64,000 nucleotides of DNA. Source: an uncultured Draconibacterium sp. (GTDB lineage Bacteria > Bacteroidota > Bacteroidia > Bacteroidales > Prolixibacteraceae). This document shows, one piece after another, positions 15,468-26,000 of this stretch. The DNA lies in assembly GCF_963674925.1 (NCBI RefSeq), contig NZ_OY771647.1, forward strand, positions 8,501 through 72,500, read 5' to 3'. Each line of letters starts with the position of its first letter. Position 1 is the first letter of the stretch. The position numbers and the translations under genes were made by a program. The notes under the pieces were generated by a model that saw nothing but the letters and a program-made list of their open reading frames with translations, did not search any database and was not told the DNA's origin.

Positions 15468-15497
15468 TTGTTAAACCTGAAAAGATTTTTATATTTG
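15468..15497 (+). promoter_or_regulatory. Bacteroidota-type promoter of the first DUF819 gene
   Basis: TTG (15468-15470), 19 bases, TATATTTG (15490-15497). It lies about 38 bases before the ATG at 15535. Spacing and both boxes fit the sigma-ABfr consensus. Confidence 0.65.
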
Positions 15498-15534
15498 CCA
15501 CCTTACGAAAAACTGAGGGATAAAAAGGAGAGGT

Positions 15535-16794
15535 ATGCAGGAAACAGAACAAGTAGGAGCAATTATTAAAAACGACGCAGTAGTATTAGGACTATTATTG
15601 GCATTACTGGCCGCTATTTTTTATACCAGCAATTCGTCGAAACCCATTTTTAAGAAATTCTACAGTGTTGTTCCGATGCTGTTGCTCTGTTATTTTTTAC
15701 CCAGTTTGCTCACCACGTTTAATATTGTTGACGGCGAACACTCGCAGCTGTATTTTATGGCATCGCGCTACTTGCTGCCGGCAAGTTTGGTTCTGTTAAC
15801 GCTAAGTATTAACCTGAAAGAAGTATTTAAGCTCGGTAGCAAAGCGCTAATTATGTTCCTTACCGGTACCGTTGGTGTTATTATTGGCGGGCCACTTGCT
15901 ATATTATTAGCTTCGCTCATTAATCCTGATCTTGTGGGAGGTGCTGGCCCCGATGCTGTTTGGCGCGGAATGACCACCATTGCCGGAAGCTGGATTGGTG
16001 GTGGTGCCAACCAGGCTGCCATGTACGAGATTTTTAAACCATCGGATCATTTATACTCGATAATGATTACTGTTGATGTGCTGGTGGCCGAAGTGTGGAT
16101 GGCCATTTTGCTGATTGGTGTGGGAAAATCAAAACAGATCGACAAACATTTTAAAGCCGACGCCAGCAGTGTTACCCAACTAAAAGATCACATGCATGAA
16201 TTCAGTCAGCGCATAGCACGTATACCGAGCAGCACCGATATTATGGTTATTGCAGCCATCGGGCTTGGCGTTACCGGGTTTGCACATTTGGTATCCGACT
16301 GGGTAGCCCCTTATATCGAGGTTCATGCTCCGGCATTAAACAAGTTTAGTTTAACCTCAAAATTCTTCTGGTTAATTATCCTTTCAACCACCATTGGTAT
16401 TGGGTTGTCGTTTACAAAACTCCGGAATTACGAAGGAGCGGGCGCATCAAAAATAGGTACGATCTTTATTTATATTCTGGTGGCAACCATTGGAATGAAA
16501 ATGGATGTTGGCAAGATCTTCGATAACATTGGATTGTTTTTGGTTGGCGGAATCTGGATGGCTATTCACGTTATTCTGCTGTTGATTGTCGGGAAACTGA
16601 TCCGTGCACCTTATTTCTTCCTGGCGGTTGGAAGTAAAGCAAACATCGGAGGTGCGGCAAGTGCCCCGGTTGTAGCGGCTGCATTTCACCCGTCGCTGGC
16701 ACCGGTTGGGGTGTTACTGGCCGTTTTAGGTTATGCGTTAGGAACCTACGGAGCGTGGATGTGCGGACTGCTAATGCAGGTTGCAGCACATTAA
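15535..16794 (+). CDS. DUF819 family integral membrane protein
   Basis: 419 residues with about ten membrane helices. The DUF819 signature segments GTVGVIIGGPLAILLAS, IAGSWIGGGANQAAM and ANIGGAASAPVVAAAFHP are present. The family is related to GltS-like and other permeases; substrates are unknown. It is a stand-alone gene with its own promoter. A second, shorter member of the same family lies at 26924-28078. A convergent receiver-domain gene begins 22 bases downstream on the other strand. Confidence 0.9.
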   Translation: MQETEQVGAIIKNDAVVLGLLLALLAAIFYTSNSSKPIFKKFYSVVPMLLLCYFLPSLLTTFNIVDGEHSQLYFMASRYLLPASLVLLTLSINLKEVFKLGSKALIMFLTGTVGVIIGGPLAILLASLINPDLVGGAGPDAVWRGMTTIAGSWIGGGANQAAMYEIFKPSDHLYSIMITVDVLVAEVWMAILLIGVGKSKQIDKHFKADASSVTQLKDHMHEFSQRIARIPSSTDIMVIAAIGLGVTGFAHLVSDWVAPYIEVHAPALNKFSLTSKFFWLIILSTTIGIGLSFTKLRNYEGAGASKIGTIFIYILVATIGMKMDVGKIFDNIGLFLVGGIWMAIHVILLLIVGKLIRAPYFFLAVGSKANIGGAASAPVVAAAFHPSLAPVGVLLAVLGYALGTYGAWMCGLLMQVAAH

Positions 16795-16815
16795 CCGTAC
16801 TTTCTGATTCGCTTA

Positions 16816-17307
16816 TCAGAACAGATCAAAAATTTCGCGGAGGGCAACAACAACGACAATGGCAACTAGAATGGCCAGCGAAACAATCATGGCATTTTGT
16901 ACAAAACGGTTTCGCTTTTCGAGTTCTATAACTTTCGATATTTTCCCAATCTTATTGTACACCTTTTTAAGGGCAATATCGTTGTCTTTTATAATGTAAT
17001 CGTAGGCGCCGTATTTTATCGAATTCACAGCCACTTCCATGTCTTCATGCGAAGTGAGAAAAATAAACTCGGTACGTTCGCTGATTTTTTTTACTGCCTG
17101 CAAAACGGCAATTCCGGTAGTATCATTCAAATGATAATCCTCGACAACAATATCAGGGCGCTCACCTTTGTTTACAGCCTCCAAACAATCCTCGGCATTA
17201 TAAAACGATTTAACCCTTTTCATTCCTTGTTTCCGAAGAAATTCAACCACCAGTTTGTGGTATAGTTTGTTGTCTTCAACTACAAAAATCAGTAAATTCT
17301 TATTCAC
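16816..17307 (-). CDS. response-regulator receiver protein with C-terminal membrane anchor
   Basis: 163 residues. Residues 1-125 form a receiver domain with the acidic pair near the start (FVVEDN), the phospho-acceptor aspartate in PDIVVEDYHL, the conserved FLTS and the lysine in YDYIIKD. The C-terminus has no DNA-binding or enzymatic domain. Instead a charged linker (VIELEKRNRF) leads into a hydrophobic helix (MIVSLAILVAIVVVVAL). A membrane-tethered receiver is unusual. No histidine kinase gene is adjacent. Confidence 0.9.
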   Translation of the reverse strand: MNKNLLIFVVEDNKLYHKLVVEFLRKQGMKRVKSFYNAEDCLEAVNKGERPDIVVEDYHLNDTTGIAVLQAVKKISERTEFIFLTSHEDMEVAVNSIKYGAYDYIIKDNDIALKKVYNKIGKISKVIELEKRNRFVQNAMIVSLAILVAIVVVVALREIFDLF

Positions 17308-17457
17308 AACTGTTAGCTTTTTCGTGTATTTAACATTTAAATGTACGATTAATTATTCATTTTTAACGACTCCGATTCCTCCCGACGATTTCCCAGAGTT
17401 CCATTCCACTGTTCCAAATTCTTTTGTACTTTAGCCCGAAATCAAAAAAAAGTAAAC

Positions 17458-18270
17458 ATGAAAAATTATATTTTTCTTTCCCTCATCTTCTTTCTATTTG
17501 GCGCTCAAACCCTTGTTGCGCAAGAAACAGAGTATGCCACCGACGAAAATATTCTGTACACGTCTGACGCTTCGGAATATGCACAGGAACGTTGCAAACT
17601 CGATATTTATTACCCGGAAAATAAAACTGATTTTACCACTGTGGTTTGGTTTCATGGTGGAGGAATTACAGGAGGAAATAAATTTATCCCCGAGAAATTA
17701 AAAGAACAGGGAATTGCAGTGGTGGCTGTAAACTATCGTTTGTCGCCAAAAGTTAAATGCCCGGTTTATATCGAGGATGCCGCAGCGGCAGTAGCCTGGA
17801 CCTTTAAAAACATCGAAAAATATGGTGGAAGTAAAGATAAGATCGTTGTCAGCGGACATTCGGCCGGCGGCTACCTTACCAGCATGGTTGGTTTAGACAA
17901 ACATTACCTTGCTGCCCACGATATAAATGCCGACGATATTGCGATGCTGATACCTTTTAGTGGCCATACCATTACACATTTTACGGTTCGCGATGAAAGA
18001 GGAATTCCGGGGACGCAAGCTATTGTTGATGAATATGCACCACTTTATTTTGTTCGCCCCGATGCTCCACCCATTATATTTATTACCGGCGATCGCGAAC
18101 AGGAAATGCTGGGCCGTTACGAAGAGAACGCGTATATGTGGCGCATGATGAAAGTGGCCGGACATAAAAACTGCAAACTAATGGAACTCGACGGTTTTAA
18201 CCACGGCGAAATGGCATCGCCGGCACTTGAAGTTTTATTAAAAGAGATCAAAGTACTGGATAAACCCTAA
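17458..18270 (+). CDS. secreted alpha/beta hydrolase (esterase/lipase, HGGG type)
   Basis: 270 residues with a signal peptide (NYIFLSLIFFLFGAQTLVAQ). The oxyanion motif is WFHGGGITGG, the nucleophile elbow is SGHSAGGY, and an aspartate (FITGDREQE) and a histidine (GFNHGEM) complete the triad. This is the hormone-sensitive-lipase / carboxylesterase type. It probably acts in the periplasm on ester substrates. A second secreted hydrolase starts 13 bases downstream, so the two are likely co-expressed. Confidence 0.92.
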   Translation: MKNYIFLSLIFFLFGAQTLVAQETEYATDENILYTSDASEYAQERCKLDIYYPENKTDFTTVVWFHGGGITGGNKFIPEKLKEQGIAVVAVNYRLSPKVKCPVYIEDAAAAVAWTFKNIEKYGGSKDKIVVSGHSAGGYLTSMVGLDKHYLAAHDINADDIAMLIPFSGHTITHFTVRDERGIPGTQAIVDEYAPLYFVRPDAPPIIFITGDREQEMLGRYEENAYMWRMMKVAGHKNCKLMELDGFNHGEMASPALEVLLKEIKVLDKP

Positions 18271-18283
18271 GAGTATAAATAAC

Positions 18284-19675
18284 ATGAAAGTGAGCCGTAT
18301 TCTTATTCTGCTTACGATTCTATTATGCGGATTGAATCAGGCAGATGCGCAAAACCTAAATGGTTATTGGGTAGGGAAGGTGAATTTGCCAACGTTGAAA
18401 ATCACCACCTCGTTTCATATTTCGGAAGATGAAAATGGCAAACAGACGATCACACTTTCTGTCCTTGAAGATGGCACAAAAGACCTGCCGTGCGAACTGA
18501 TAAAGGTCACAACCGACAGCATTATTATTTACACGCCCAAAATTGATCACACTTATTCCGGTGTCTTTCAAAACGATACTACCATAAAAGGCGAATGGAG
18601 TAAAAACGGAATTAACACACCGTTGACCCTTGTAAAAACCGATGAAGCTCCCATCTTAAAACGCCCACAAATTCCACAACCACCATTCCCCTACCTTATT
18701 GAGGATGTGGAGTACGTGAACAAAGAATCAGGTTATAAACTGGCGGGCACATTAACCTGCCCGGATACTACTTCTCCTTGCCCGGCAGTGGTGATGATTA
18801 CAGGATCAAGTGCTCAGGATCGTGACGAAACCATATACGGGCACAAACTTTTTTGGGTGATTGCTGATTATTTTGCCCGAAATGGAATTGCGGTATTACG
18901 TGTCGATGACCGCGGAGTTGGTGGTTCCGAAGGAAATATCTCCGCAGCTACGAGTAAAGATTTTGCAGGAGACGTACTTGCCGGGGTAAATTTCCTAAGA
19001 GCAAGAAAAGAAATCGATCCTCAAAATATTGGGTTGATTGGGCACAGCGAAGGAGGTTTGATTGCTCCGATTGCAGCTACAAGTTCTGATGACATTGCTT
19101 TTATTATTATGATGGCAGGTCCGGGAACAACCGGCGAACAAATTCTGAAAGAGCAAAATGTACTGGCGCTGGAAGCCGCGGGTTTGCCGGAATTTCAGAT
19201 CAAACAAAGCGCAATGATTAATCAACGTATCTTTGAAATCATAAAAACTGAGCCCGACTCCGTAAAAACACTTGAGCAACTCCGGACAATTCTATCCCAG
19301 GGATTTTACCCCGGCATGAACGACGAAATGAAAGCAGCAGTTGATGCTAAAATTGCCGGTGTAAACAACAACTGGTTTCGCTATTTTTTAAGCTACGATC
19401 CACAGCCTACACTCGAAAAAGTAACATGCCCGGTTTTGGCCCTTAATGGAGTAAAAGATGTGCAGGTACCGGTTTCGAATCTTGATTCAATAAAATCGGC
19501 CATAACGCATGGAGGCAACACAAACGTTACCACAATAGCTTTTGAGAACCTGAACCATCTTTTCCAGAACTGCGACACCGGTTCAGCGACTGAGTATTCG
19601 CAAATTGAAGAAACCATCGATCCGGAGGTTCTAACAACGATGAAAGACTGGATACTGGAGCAAACCAAAAAATAA
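18284..19675 (+). CDS. secreted alpha/beta hydrolase with N-terminal lipocalin-like domain
   Basis: 463 residues with a signal peptide (RILILLTILLCGLNQADAQ). Residues about 25-120 form a strand-rich domain (LNGYWVGKVNLP.., LKITTSFHISEDENGKQ). The catalytic part has VMITGSSAQDRDE, DDRGVGGSEG, the elbow IGHSEGGLIAP, an aspartate in LNGVKDVQVP and the final NLNHLFQ histidine. This layout is common in Bacteroidota and is usually annotated as an S9-like or dienelactone-type hydrolase. The substrate is unknown. Confidence 0.92.
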   Translation: MKVSRILILLTILLCGLNQADAQNLNGYWVGKVNLPTLKITTSFHISEDENGKQTITLSVLEDGTKDLPCELIKVTTDSIIIYTPKIDHTYSGVFQNDTTIKGEWSKNGINTPLTLVKTDEAPILKRPQIPQPPFPYLIEDVEYVNKESGYKLAGTLTCPDTTSPCPAVVMITGSSAQDRDETIYGHKLFWVIADYFARNGIAVLRVDDRGVGGSEGNISAATSKDFAGDVLAGVNFLRARKEIDPQNIGLIGHSEGGLIAPIAATSSDDIAFIIMMAGPGTTGEQILKEQNVLALEAAGLPEFQIKQSAMINQRIFEIIKTEPDSVKTLEQLRTILSQGFYPGMNDEMKAAVDAKIAGVNNNWFRYFLSYDPQPTLEKVTCPVLALNGVKDVQVPVSNLDSIKSAITHGGNTNVTTIAFENLNHLFQNCDTGSATEYSQIEETIDPEVLTTMKDWILEQTKK

Positions 19676-19676
19676 A

Positions 19677-20210
19677 ATGCAACTCAACACCAAACGATTA
19701 GTTATACGACCACTAACTATAAATGATAAGCACGCTCTTTTAGCCTATCGTTCGGATGCAGAAGCAAACAAATACCAGGGCTGGATTCCGAAAACGATTG
19801 ACGATGTAGAAACCTTTTTCGGGAAGTTATCTGCCGGATTTAATGTACCGGACACGTGGTTTCAGCTTGCCGTAGTTGACAAAAGTAATTACGAACTCAT
19901 TGGCGACATCGGCATTCATTTTATCGACGAGCAACAAGTTGAGATAGGCTACACCATTGCCAAACAACACCAGGGTTTGGGATTTGCCACCGAAGCGTCA
20001 AAAGCGGTTATCAACTACCTGTTTGGCGAATTGAAAAAACACCGGATAACCGCATCTGTCGATCCGGAGAATATCGCATCGTTTGCCGTGCTTGAGAAAC
20101 TTGGGTTTAGAAAAGAAGCACATTTTAGAGAAAGCCTCTTTCTGAACAACAAATGGGTTGATGATGTGATTTATGGACTATTGGCAAAAGAGTGGGAAAT
20201 AATCGACTGA
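19677..20210 (+). CDS. GNAT N-acetyltransferase, RimJ/RimL type
   Basis: 177 residues. LNTKRLVIRPLTINDKHALLAYRS is the usual start of the group. The acetyl-CoA motif reads IAKQHQGLGFATEA, followed by KHRITASVDPENIASFAVLEKLGFRKEA. The ATG overlaps the end region of the hydrolase upstream (one base between stop and start), so the three genes from 17458 form an operon-like set. The acceptor is unknown. The core acetyl-CoA motif differs clearly from that of the array GNAT at 3682-4212. Confidence 0.92.
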   Translation: MQLNTKRLVIRPLTINDKHALLAYRSDAEANKYQGWIPKTIDDVETFFGKLSAGFNVPDTWFQLAVVDKSNYELIGDIGIHFIDEQQVEIGYTIAKQHQGLGFATEASKAVINYLFGELKKHRITASVDPENIASFAVLEKLGFRKEAHFRESLFLNNKWVDDVIYGLLAKEWEIID

Positions 20211-20230
20211 GTTGGCAGGTTCTCCGAACA

Positions 20231-21589
20231 CTAGGGTTCAGGCACATACCACTCATTGTTTTTCAAATCAACTCCGCCATTCATTTCTTCCTGAACCACT
20301 TTATCAATGATCCAGATTCCTTTTAGGGCCATATTTTCAAAGGAATCTATTCCATTCTCCTCAAAACCGATTCTGGTTCGTTGAATGTCAAAACGGTTGG
20401 AGAACATTCTGCCAAAAGCATTTTCAACTCCTTCTTTTCCAATCATAAACCCAATTAATCCGCCCCATGTGGCTGTAGGATTGTCAGCATCCCAACCGCA
20501 GAGGGTTCCTATTTTAATTGTCTCAAGCAAATCACCTTCGCCATAAAACAAACTAACCAAACTCGCTGCAAAGTTGATTCCGGCAGCAAAACAAGCATTG
20601 CAATACAAGTTCCGCGAAGTCATATCATATCCATCGGCCTGATTAAGCTGATACCGTGTATAAACCGAATCGCGGGCCTGTTCCCACGGAATTCCTTCAT
20701 TGTATTTTGATTTCACGTATTCATACATTTTGTGCGAATAAGACGTTTCGGGAAGTTGGTCTTTCGCCTGTTCTGCCATCCAGAAGAGTTGTTCTTTCAA
20801 AGGCAAAGTCTTATCAACGGCAGAAGCCAGCGAAAACATCGACACATAAAATTCCGAAATCCACTCACTATTCTCACGTGCAGTATTCTGAATAGGTAAA
20901 CGTGCCAGTTTGAAAGCAATATCAGGTCGTGCAGGGGCAAACAACCCAAATATTTCGGTAGTTAACTGCGCATCAATCATTTCAAATTCAGGATTATTTT
21001 CAGGATCGCCGGTTGCTGGCGGCACCAATCCTTCTTTCATTAAATCGAAAGCCTTTTGGTTCGACACCCACAAATAGTTTTCCTCATCCTGTTTTATATG
21101 CTCCAGCCAACCCTCACGAATTTGTTCGCCCGTTAAAACCGACGTTTGGTATTTTAATAAAAGTTCCTGATAAATGTATTCGATATCCGTATCGTCGTCA
21201 GCTCCCCAAACACTATCAACATCAGCAAACACAAAATCAATTACAGGTGACAAATCGCTCGGAATACCTTCGCCCCAAATACTTGGTTGATCGGGTTTGC
21301 CCCAGTCGTTCCGGGTGTAAAAATCACCGGTTTTTATTTCGCCAATGTTCCCTATTTTATCCATCTCTGTAACTAAACCTGTCCAGTTGGCAATGCAGGT
21401 ACCCAACCAAAAGCCCTGAAGTTTTTTATAATAGTCTTCTCTGCTGATGATTCTGTCGGTGCTTTTTGCAGTATAGCTTTCATACACAAGATTTGGATTT
21501 TGTGTTATCTCTGATGTTTTAGTGCAACTCGTAGTAACTGCAAAAATGATTATCAATAGAAAGGAATACAGGGAAAAGTCGTTTTTCAT
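20231..21589 (-). CDS. exported lipoprotein of the ADP-ribosylglycohydrolase family
   Basis: 452 residues. A lipoprotein signal (YSFLLIIIFAVTTSC, cysteine at about 22) precedes an ADP-ribosylglycohydrolase-like fold. Visible family pieces are DVDSVWGADDDTDIEYIYQELL, YCNACFAAGINFAASLVSLFYGEGDLLETIKIGTLCGWDADNP (written here only as landmarks between about 330 and 375) and the WGGLIGFMIG helix. The metal-binding aspartates of the DxDTD-like stretch and the GWDAD stretch are retained. Classical members are cytoplasmic and remove ADP-ribose; an exported lipoprotein form probably has another substrate. Confidence 0.82.
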   Translation of the reverse strand: MKNDFSLYSFLLIIIFAVTTSCTKTSEITQNPNLVYESYTAKSTDRIISREDYYKKLQGFWLGTCIANWTGLVTEMDKIGNIGEIKTGDFYTRNDWGKPDQPSIWGEGIPSDLSPVIDFVFADVDSVWGADDDTDIEYIYQELLLKYQTSVLTGEQIREGWLEHIKQDEENYLWVSNQKAFDLMKEGLVPPATGDPENNPEFEMIDAQLTTEIFGLFAPARPDIAFKLARLPIQNTARENSEWISEFYVSMFSLASAVDKTLPLKEQLFWMAEQAKDQLPETSYSHKMYEYVKSKYNEGIPWEQARDSVYTRYQLNQADGYDMTSRNLYCNACFAAGINFAASLVSLFYGEGDLLETIKIGTLCGWDADNPTATWGGLIGFMIGKEGVENAFGRMFSNRFDIQRTRIGFEENGIDSFENMALKGIWIIDKVVQEEMNGGVDLKNNEWYVPEP

Positions 21590-21778
21590 TTTTTATAAAT
21601 ATTATCCATCCTGGCGTTCTTGTGCAAGTTAATATTTTGAATATAATTTTTATAAAATCTGGCTTTTTAACCAATTGAAGTAAACACTCCACCTCAATTT
21701 TCGTCAGCGCCATCCATTTTGTTACCGATTCAAAATATTTGATGTTCGATTTTTGTATTTTGGAGCTTTCAAACGATT

Positions 21779-23083
21779 ATGTCTACAAAAAAACGCATTC
21801 TGAATATCCTTTTCTGGTCGGTGGTATCAGCGGCTTTTATCGGGCCGGGAACCATAACTACCGCCGCCAAATCAGGTGCAGCTTTGGGAACTGATCTGCT
21901 CTGGGCCTTACTTTTTTCTACATTGGCCTGTTTACTTTTGCAGGAAGCAGCAGCACGTTTAACCATCACATCAGGGTTAAATCTGGGGCAGGCTATTGTA
22001 CATCAGTTTGAAAAAAGTAAAGCAAAACTGCCAATTCTGATTTTGGTTTTGGGAGCAATTGTTATTGGCGCCGCGGCATATGAAATGGGTAATTTGCTGG
22101 GAGCAGTTGCCGGTTTTCGTTTGATATTTGATGTGCCGGCGTGGATACTGGTTCTCATTATCGGTACTATGGCAGCCATTATCCTTAATATTCCATCATT
22201 GAAAATTATTTCCACCATAATGGGATTTGTTGTAGTACTTATGGGTATCGGCTTTCTGATTACTGCCTGTTTAATTAAACCGGAATTAAATGCCCTTTTT
22301 AAAGGGACTTTTATACCACGTTTTCCTTCGACCAATGCAGCCGGACTTTTGGTGTTAGGCCTGATCGGAACAACCATTGTTCCTTATAACCTCTTCTTGG
22401 GCTCCGGTATTTCCAGCCAGAAACAATCGGTAAAAGAAATGCGTTTTGGGCTGGCAGTGGCCATTTTGCTGGGCGGCCTTTTTTCGATGGCCGTATTGAT
22501 AGTAGGAACTGCTGTAACGGCAGAATTTTCATTTCAGAATCTATCCCTCGCTTTACAGCAAAAAGTAGGACCAGCCGGAAAATACCTGCTTGGCTTTGGC
22601 TTATTTGCAGCCGGTTTTACCTCATCGGTAACCGCACCACTGGCCGCAGCCATCACATTGAAAAGCCTTTTCGGAAATAAAAATCCTGAAAAATGGCAGG
22701 CAAGTTCCTTGAATTTCAAACTGGGCTGGTTGGTGGTTTTGCTTTTCGGAATTGGTTTTGCCGTGGTGAATGTGAAGCCCATTCCGGCGATAATTCTGGC
22801 GCAGGCATTAAACGGATTTCTGCTCCCATTTGTAAGCATATTCCTTTTCATCGTAATCAACAACAAGGCAATAACCGGAACCAAAACAAATCCTACACTA
22901 CTGAATGTGCTAATGCTAATTGTAATTTTTGTAACGCTGATCCTCGGCTTGAATAGCGCTACAAAAGCGTTTTGCAGTGTGTTTTTACCAACGATTACTC
23001 CGGGGAATGGGGTGCTTTGGGGCATAGGTCTTGTGGCAATGATGATTTCAGCGTGGGTGTGGTTTAAAGGACAAAAGAATTAA
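21779..23083 (+). CDS. divergent Nramp-fold transporter
   Basis: 434 residues with about eleven membrane helices in the Nramp (LeuT-type) pattern. Family landmarks are FIGPGTITTAA in helix 1, LLLQEAAARLTI in helix 2, and TTIVPYNLFLGSG in helix 6. The metal-binding motifs of true Nramp proteins, DPGN in helix 1 and MPH in helix 6, are not present: helix 1 is shorter and helix 6 reads VPY. It is one base ahead of the 5-oxoprolinase gene, so a substrate linked to that enzyme is more likely than Mn or Fe. This last point is inference. Confidence 0.85.
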   Translation: MSTKKRILNILFWSVVSAAFIGPGTITTAAKSGAALGTDLLWALLFSTLACLLLQEAAARLTITSGLNLGQAIVHQFEKSKAKLPILILVLGAIVIGAAAYEMGNLLGAVAGFRLIFDVPAWILVLIIGTMAAIILNIPSLKIISTIMGFVVVLMGIGFLITACLIKPELNALFKGTFIPRFPSTNAAGLLVLGLIGTTIVPYNLFLGSGISSQKQSVKEMRFGLAVAILLGGLFSMAVLIVGTAVTAEFSFQNLSLALQQKVGPAGKYLLGFGLFAAGFTSSVTAPLAAAITLKSLFGNKNPEKWQASSLNFKLGWLVVLLFGIGFAVVNVKPIPAIILAQALNGFLLPFVSIFLFIVINNKAITGTKTNPTLLNVLMLIVIFVTLILGLNSATKAFCSVFLPTITPGNGVLWGIGLVAMMISAWVWFKGQKN

Positions 23084-23084
23084 C

Positions 23085-26000
23085 ATGGCAAATAAATATT
23101 TTCAACTTTTTGTAGACACCGGTGGAACCTTCACCGATTGTATAGGCATTGATGAGACGGGTACAGAATACCGCCAAAAGGTTCTGAGCAGCAGCAGCCT
23201 GCGCAGTACCATCGAAAAAGTAATATCAGCAAAACAATGTGTAATCGCAGATTCATGGAACTTACATCGCGACATTTTTAAAGGCTTTTCATTTCGATTG
23301 CTACAACAAATAACCACCGGGAGTAAAGTTGTTTCGTTTGATGTGCAGCATAATATCCTTCAACTCGATACTCCATGTCTTACGCCTGAAATGAAGGGCA
23401 GCAACTTTGAACTCACCTCATACGAGGAAGCTCCGGTCTTGGGGGCACGACTGATTACCCAAACAGGTTTGAACGAAGCGTTTCCGGAACTGCACCTTAA
23501 ACTCGGGTCGACAAAAGGAACCAATGCTTTGTTGGAAAACAAGGGTGCCAAAACACTATTTATTGTAACAAAAGGTTTTGCCGACCTGCTGGAAATTGGC
23601 AACCAGGCGCGCCCCGATATTTTTGCTATGAACGTGGAAAAATCACGACAACTGACGCATCAAATCATCGAAGTGGATGAACGTATCGACTCAAGCGGAA
23701 AGGTGTTAAAAACGCTCGATTTTGATGATCTCAAAAAAAAGCTAAACGCAGTAGATCTTAACGAAATTGAATCGGTTGCTATCGCGCTGATGAACGCCTA
23801 TCTCAATCCTGAACACGAGCACCAACTGGCACAATTGCTGAAAGATATGGGATTCAGCTTTGTTTCCCAATCAACAGAATTATCGCCGCTGATAAAAATC
23901 TTGAACCGTGCAGAAACGGCAGTTGTCAACGCCTACCTCTCTCCTATCATTCATAACTACGTAAACCGGATTACAGAAAAAACAGGAAGGAATCTGTTCC
24001 AGATTATGACCAGTGCCGGAGGTTTGGTGTCGGCTGATAAATTTCACCCGAAGGACAGTCTTTTGAGTGGCCCGGCCGGTGGTGTAGTTGGTGCACGCAA
24101 GATTGGAGGGAAAGAAGGTTACGCTAAACTTATCACTTTTGATATGGGAGGCACCAGCACCGATGTTTCGCGAATCGATGGCGAGTTCGACTACCGCTAC
24201 GAACTGCAGGTTGGTGATGCCCGAATAAACAGTCCGGCCATTGCCATTGAAACCGTGGCTGCAGGTGGTGGTTCCATTTGCGGTTTTGATGGGTACAAAC
24301 TTTTTGTTGGGCCCGAAAGTGCCGGTGCATATCCCGGCCCGGCATGTTACGGTGCCGGAGGACCGCTTACCATTACCGACGTAAACCTGCTTTTAAACCG
24401 GCTTGACGCAAGTCAGTTTGGTATTCCCGTTTTCAGAAATGAAGCAAAAAAACGCCTGGAGGAGTTACTGGTCTCAATGGGGAAAAGCACCGGAGAAAAA
24501 CCTTCAGCCATAACAGTATTAAATGGATTTATTGCCATTGCCAATGAAATTATGGCCGGAGCCATTCGGAAAATTTCAATTACCAAGGGTTATGATCCGA
24601 AAGACTTTGCACTGGTTGCATTTGGTGGTGCCGGCGGATTGCACACCTGCGATATTGCCGAAATTCTTGGCATCCAAAATATTCTACTACCAAAAGACGC
24701 AGGGCTGTTAAGCGCCTACGGAATTGGGAATGCAAGCGTTGAACGTTTTGCTGAAAAACAAGTACTGCAGAATTTAAAGGAGGTTGAGAATTTGTTACCC
24801 GACTGGTTCAACGAAATTGAAACGGAGGCCACAAAAAAATTACAAAACGAAGGTTTTAATACTGATTATATAAACATACGCCAGCGAATGGTATTTATGC
24901 GTTTTGCTGGTCAGGATTCTTCTCTTGAAATTCATTTTTCTGATATTGAACAACTGGTTGCTGACTTTCATCAGCAATACCAAAAGATTTATGGGCACAC
25001 CGTTAGCAACCGCACCATAGAGATTGAGGCGATTCGGGTGCTGGCTGCTGTGGAGACTTCGGATAAAGAAACGATCATTGCATCAAAAACAAGTTACCTG
25101 CCCGAACCACTGAAAACGACTGACAATGGTACTCCCGTTTTTGTTCGGAACAAGCTGAAAGCAGGAGCGCAAATAAATGGGCCGGCACTTTTCCTCGATA
25201 GTTTTTCTACCACATTTGTAAAAAGTGGCTGGTCGTTGGAATTGCAACATACCGGGACAGCCATTTTAAAAAGCCAGACCAGAAACCGGCAAGCTGAAAC
25301 CAAACAAAACCGCGAAACCGAGCTGGAATTGTTCACTAACCGGTTTATGGCCATTGCTGAAAATATGGGTGCTTTATTGCAACGTACCGCTTTATCGGTA
25401 AACATTAAAGAACGCCTCGACTTTTCATGTGCGCTGCTGGATAAAGACGGACGCCTGGTGGCTAATGCGCCTCATATTCCGGTGCATCTGGGCGGACTCG
25501 GCGTTTGTGTGCGTGAGCTAATCAAACATTTCGAATTTAAGGAGGGTGACACCATCGTTACCAATCATCCGAAATACGGTGGTTCACACTTGCCCGATGT
25601 AACATTGGTTTCGCCCGTATTTTATGGTGGAGAACGTGTTGGGTTTGTGGTTAACCGCGCACATCATTCCGAGATTGGCGGGATCAGTCCGGGATCGATG
25701 CCACCGAACGCAAAAAACCTTGAAGAAGAGGGCGTTTGTATTGCTCCTTTTTACGTCGTCAAAAATGGGCAACCTGACTGGGACGGAATGCGAAAAATCT
25801 TGCTCAACTGCAAATTCCCCACCCGATCGGTAGAAGAAAACCTGGCTGATTTGAATGCTGCTTTGGCAGCCAACAAAAATGGTTCTGAAGCCCTGATCGA
25901 CCTCATCCATAAACACGGAAAAGAAACCGTGCAGAATTATCTCGACCTGTTGCGGGATCATGCTGCGCAAAAAATGAAAGCCACACTTCAGAAGTTTGAG

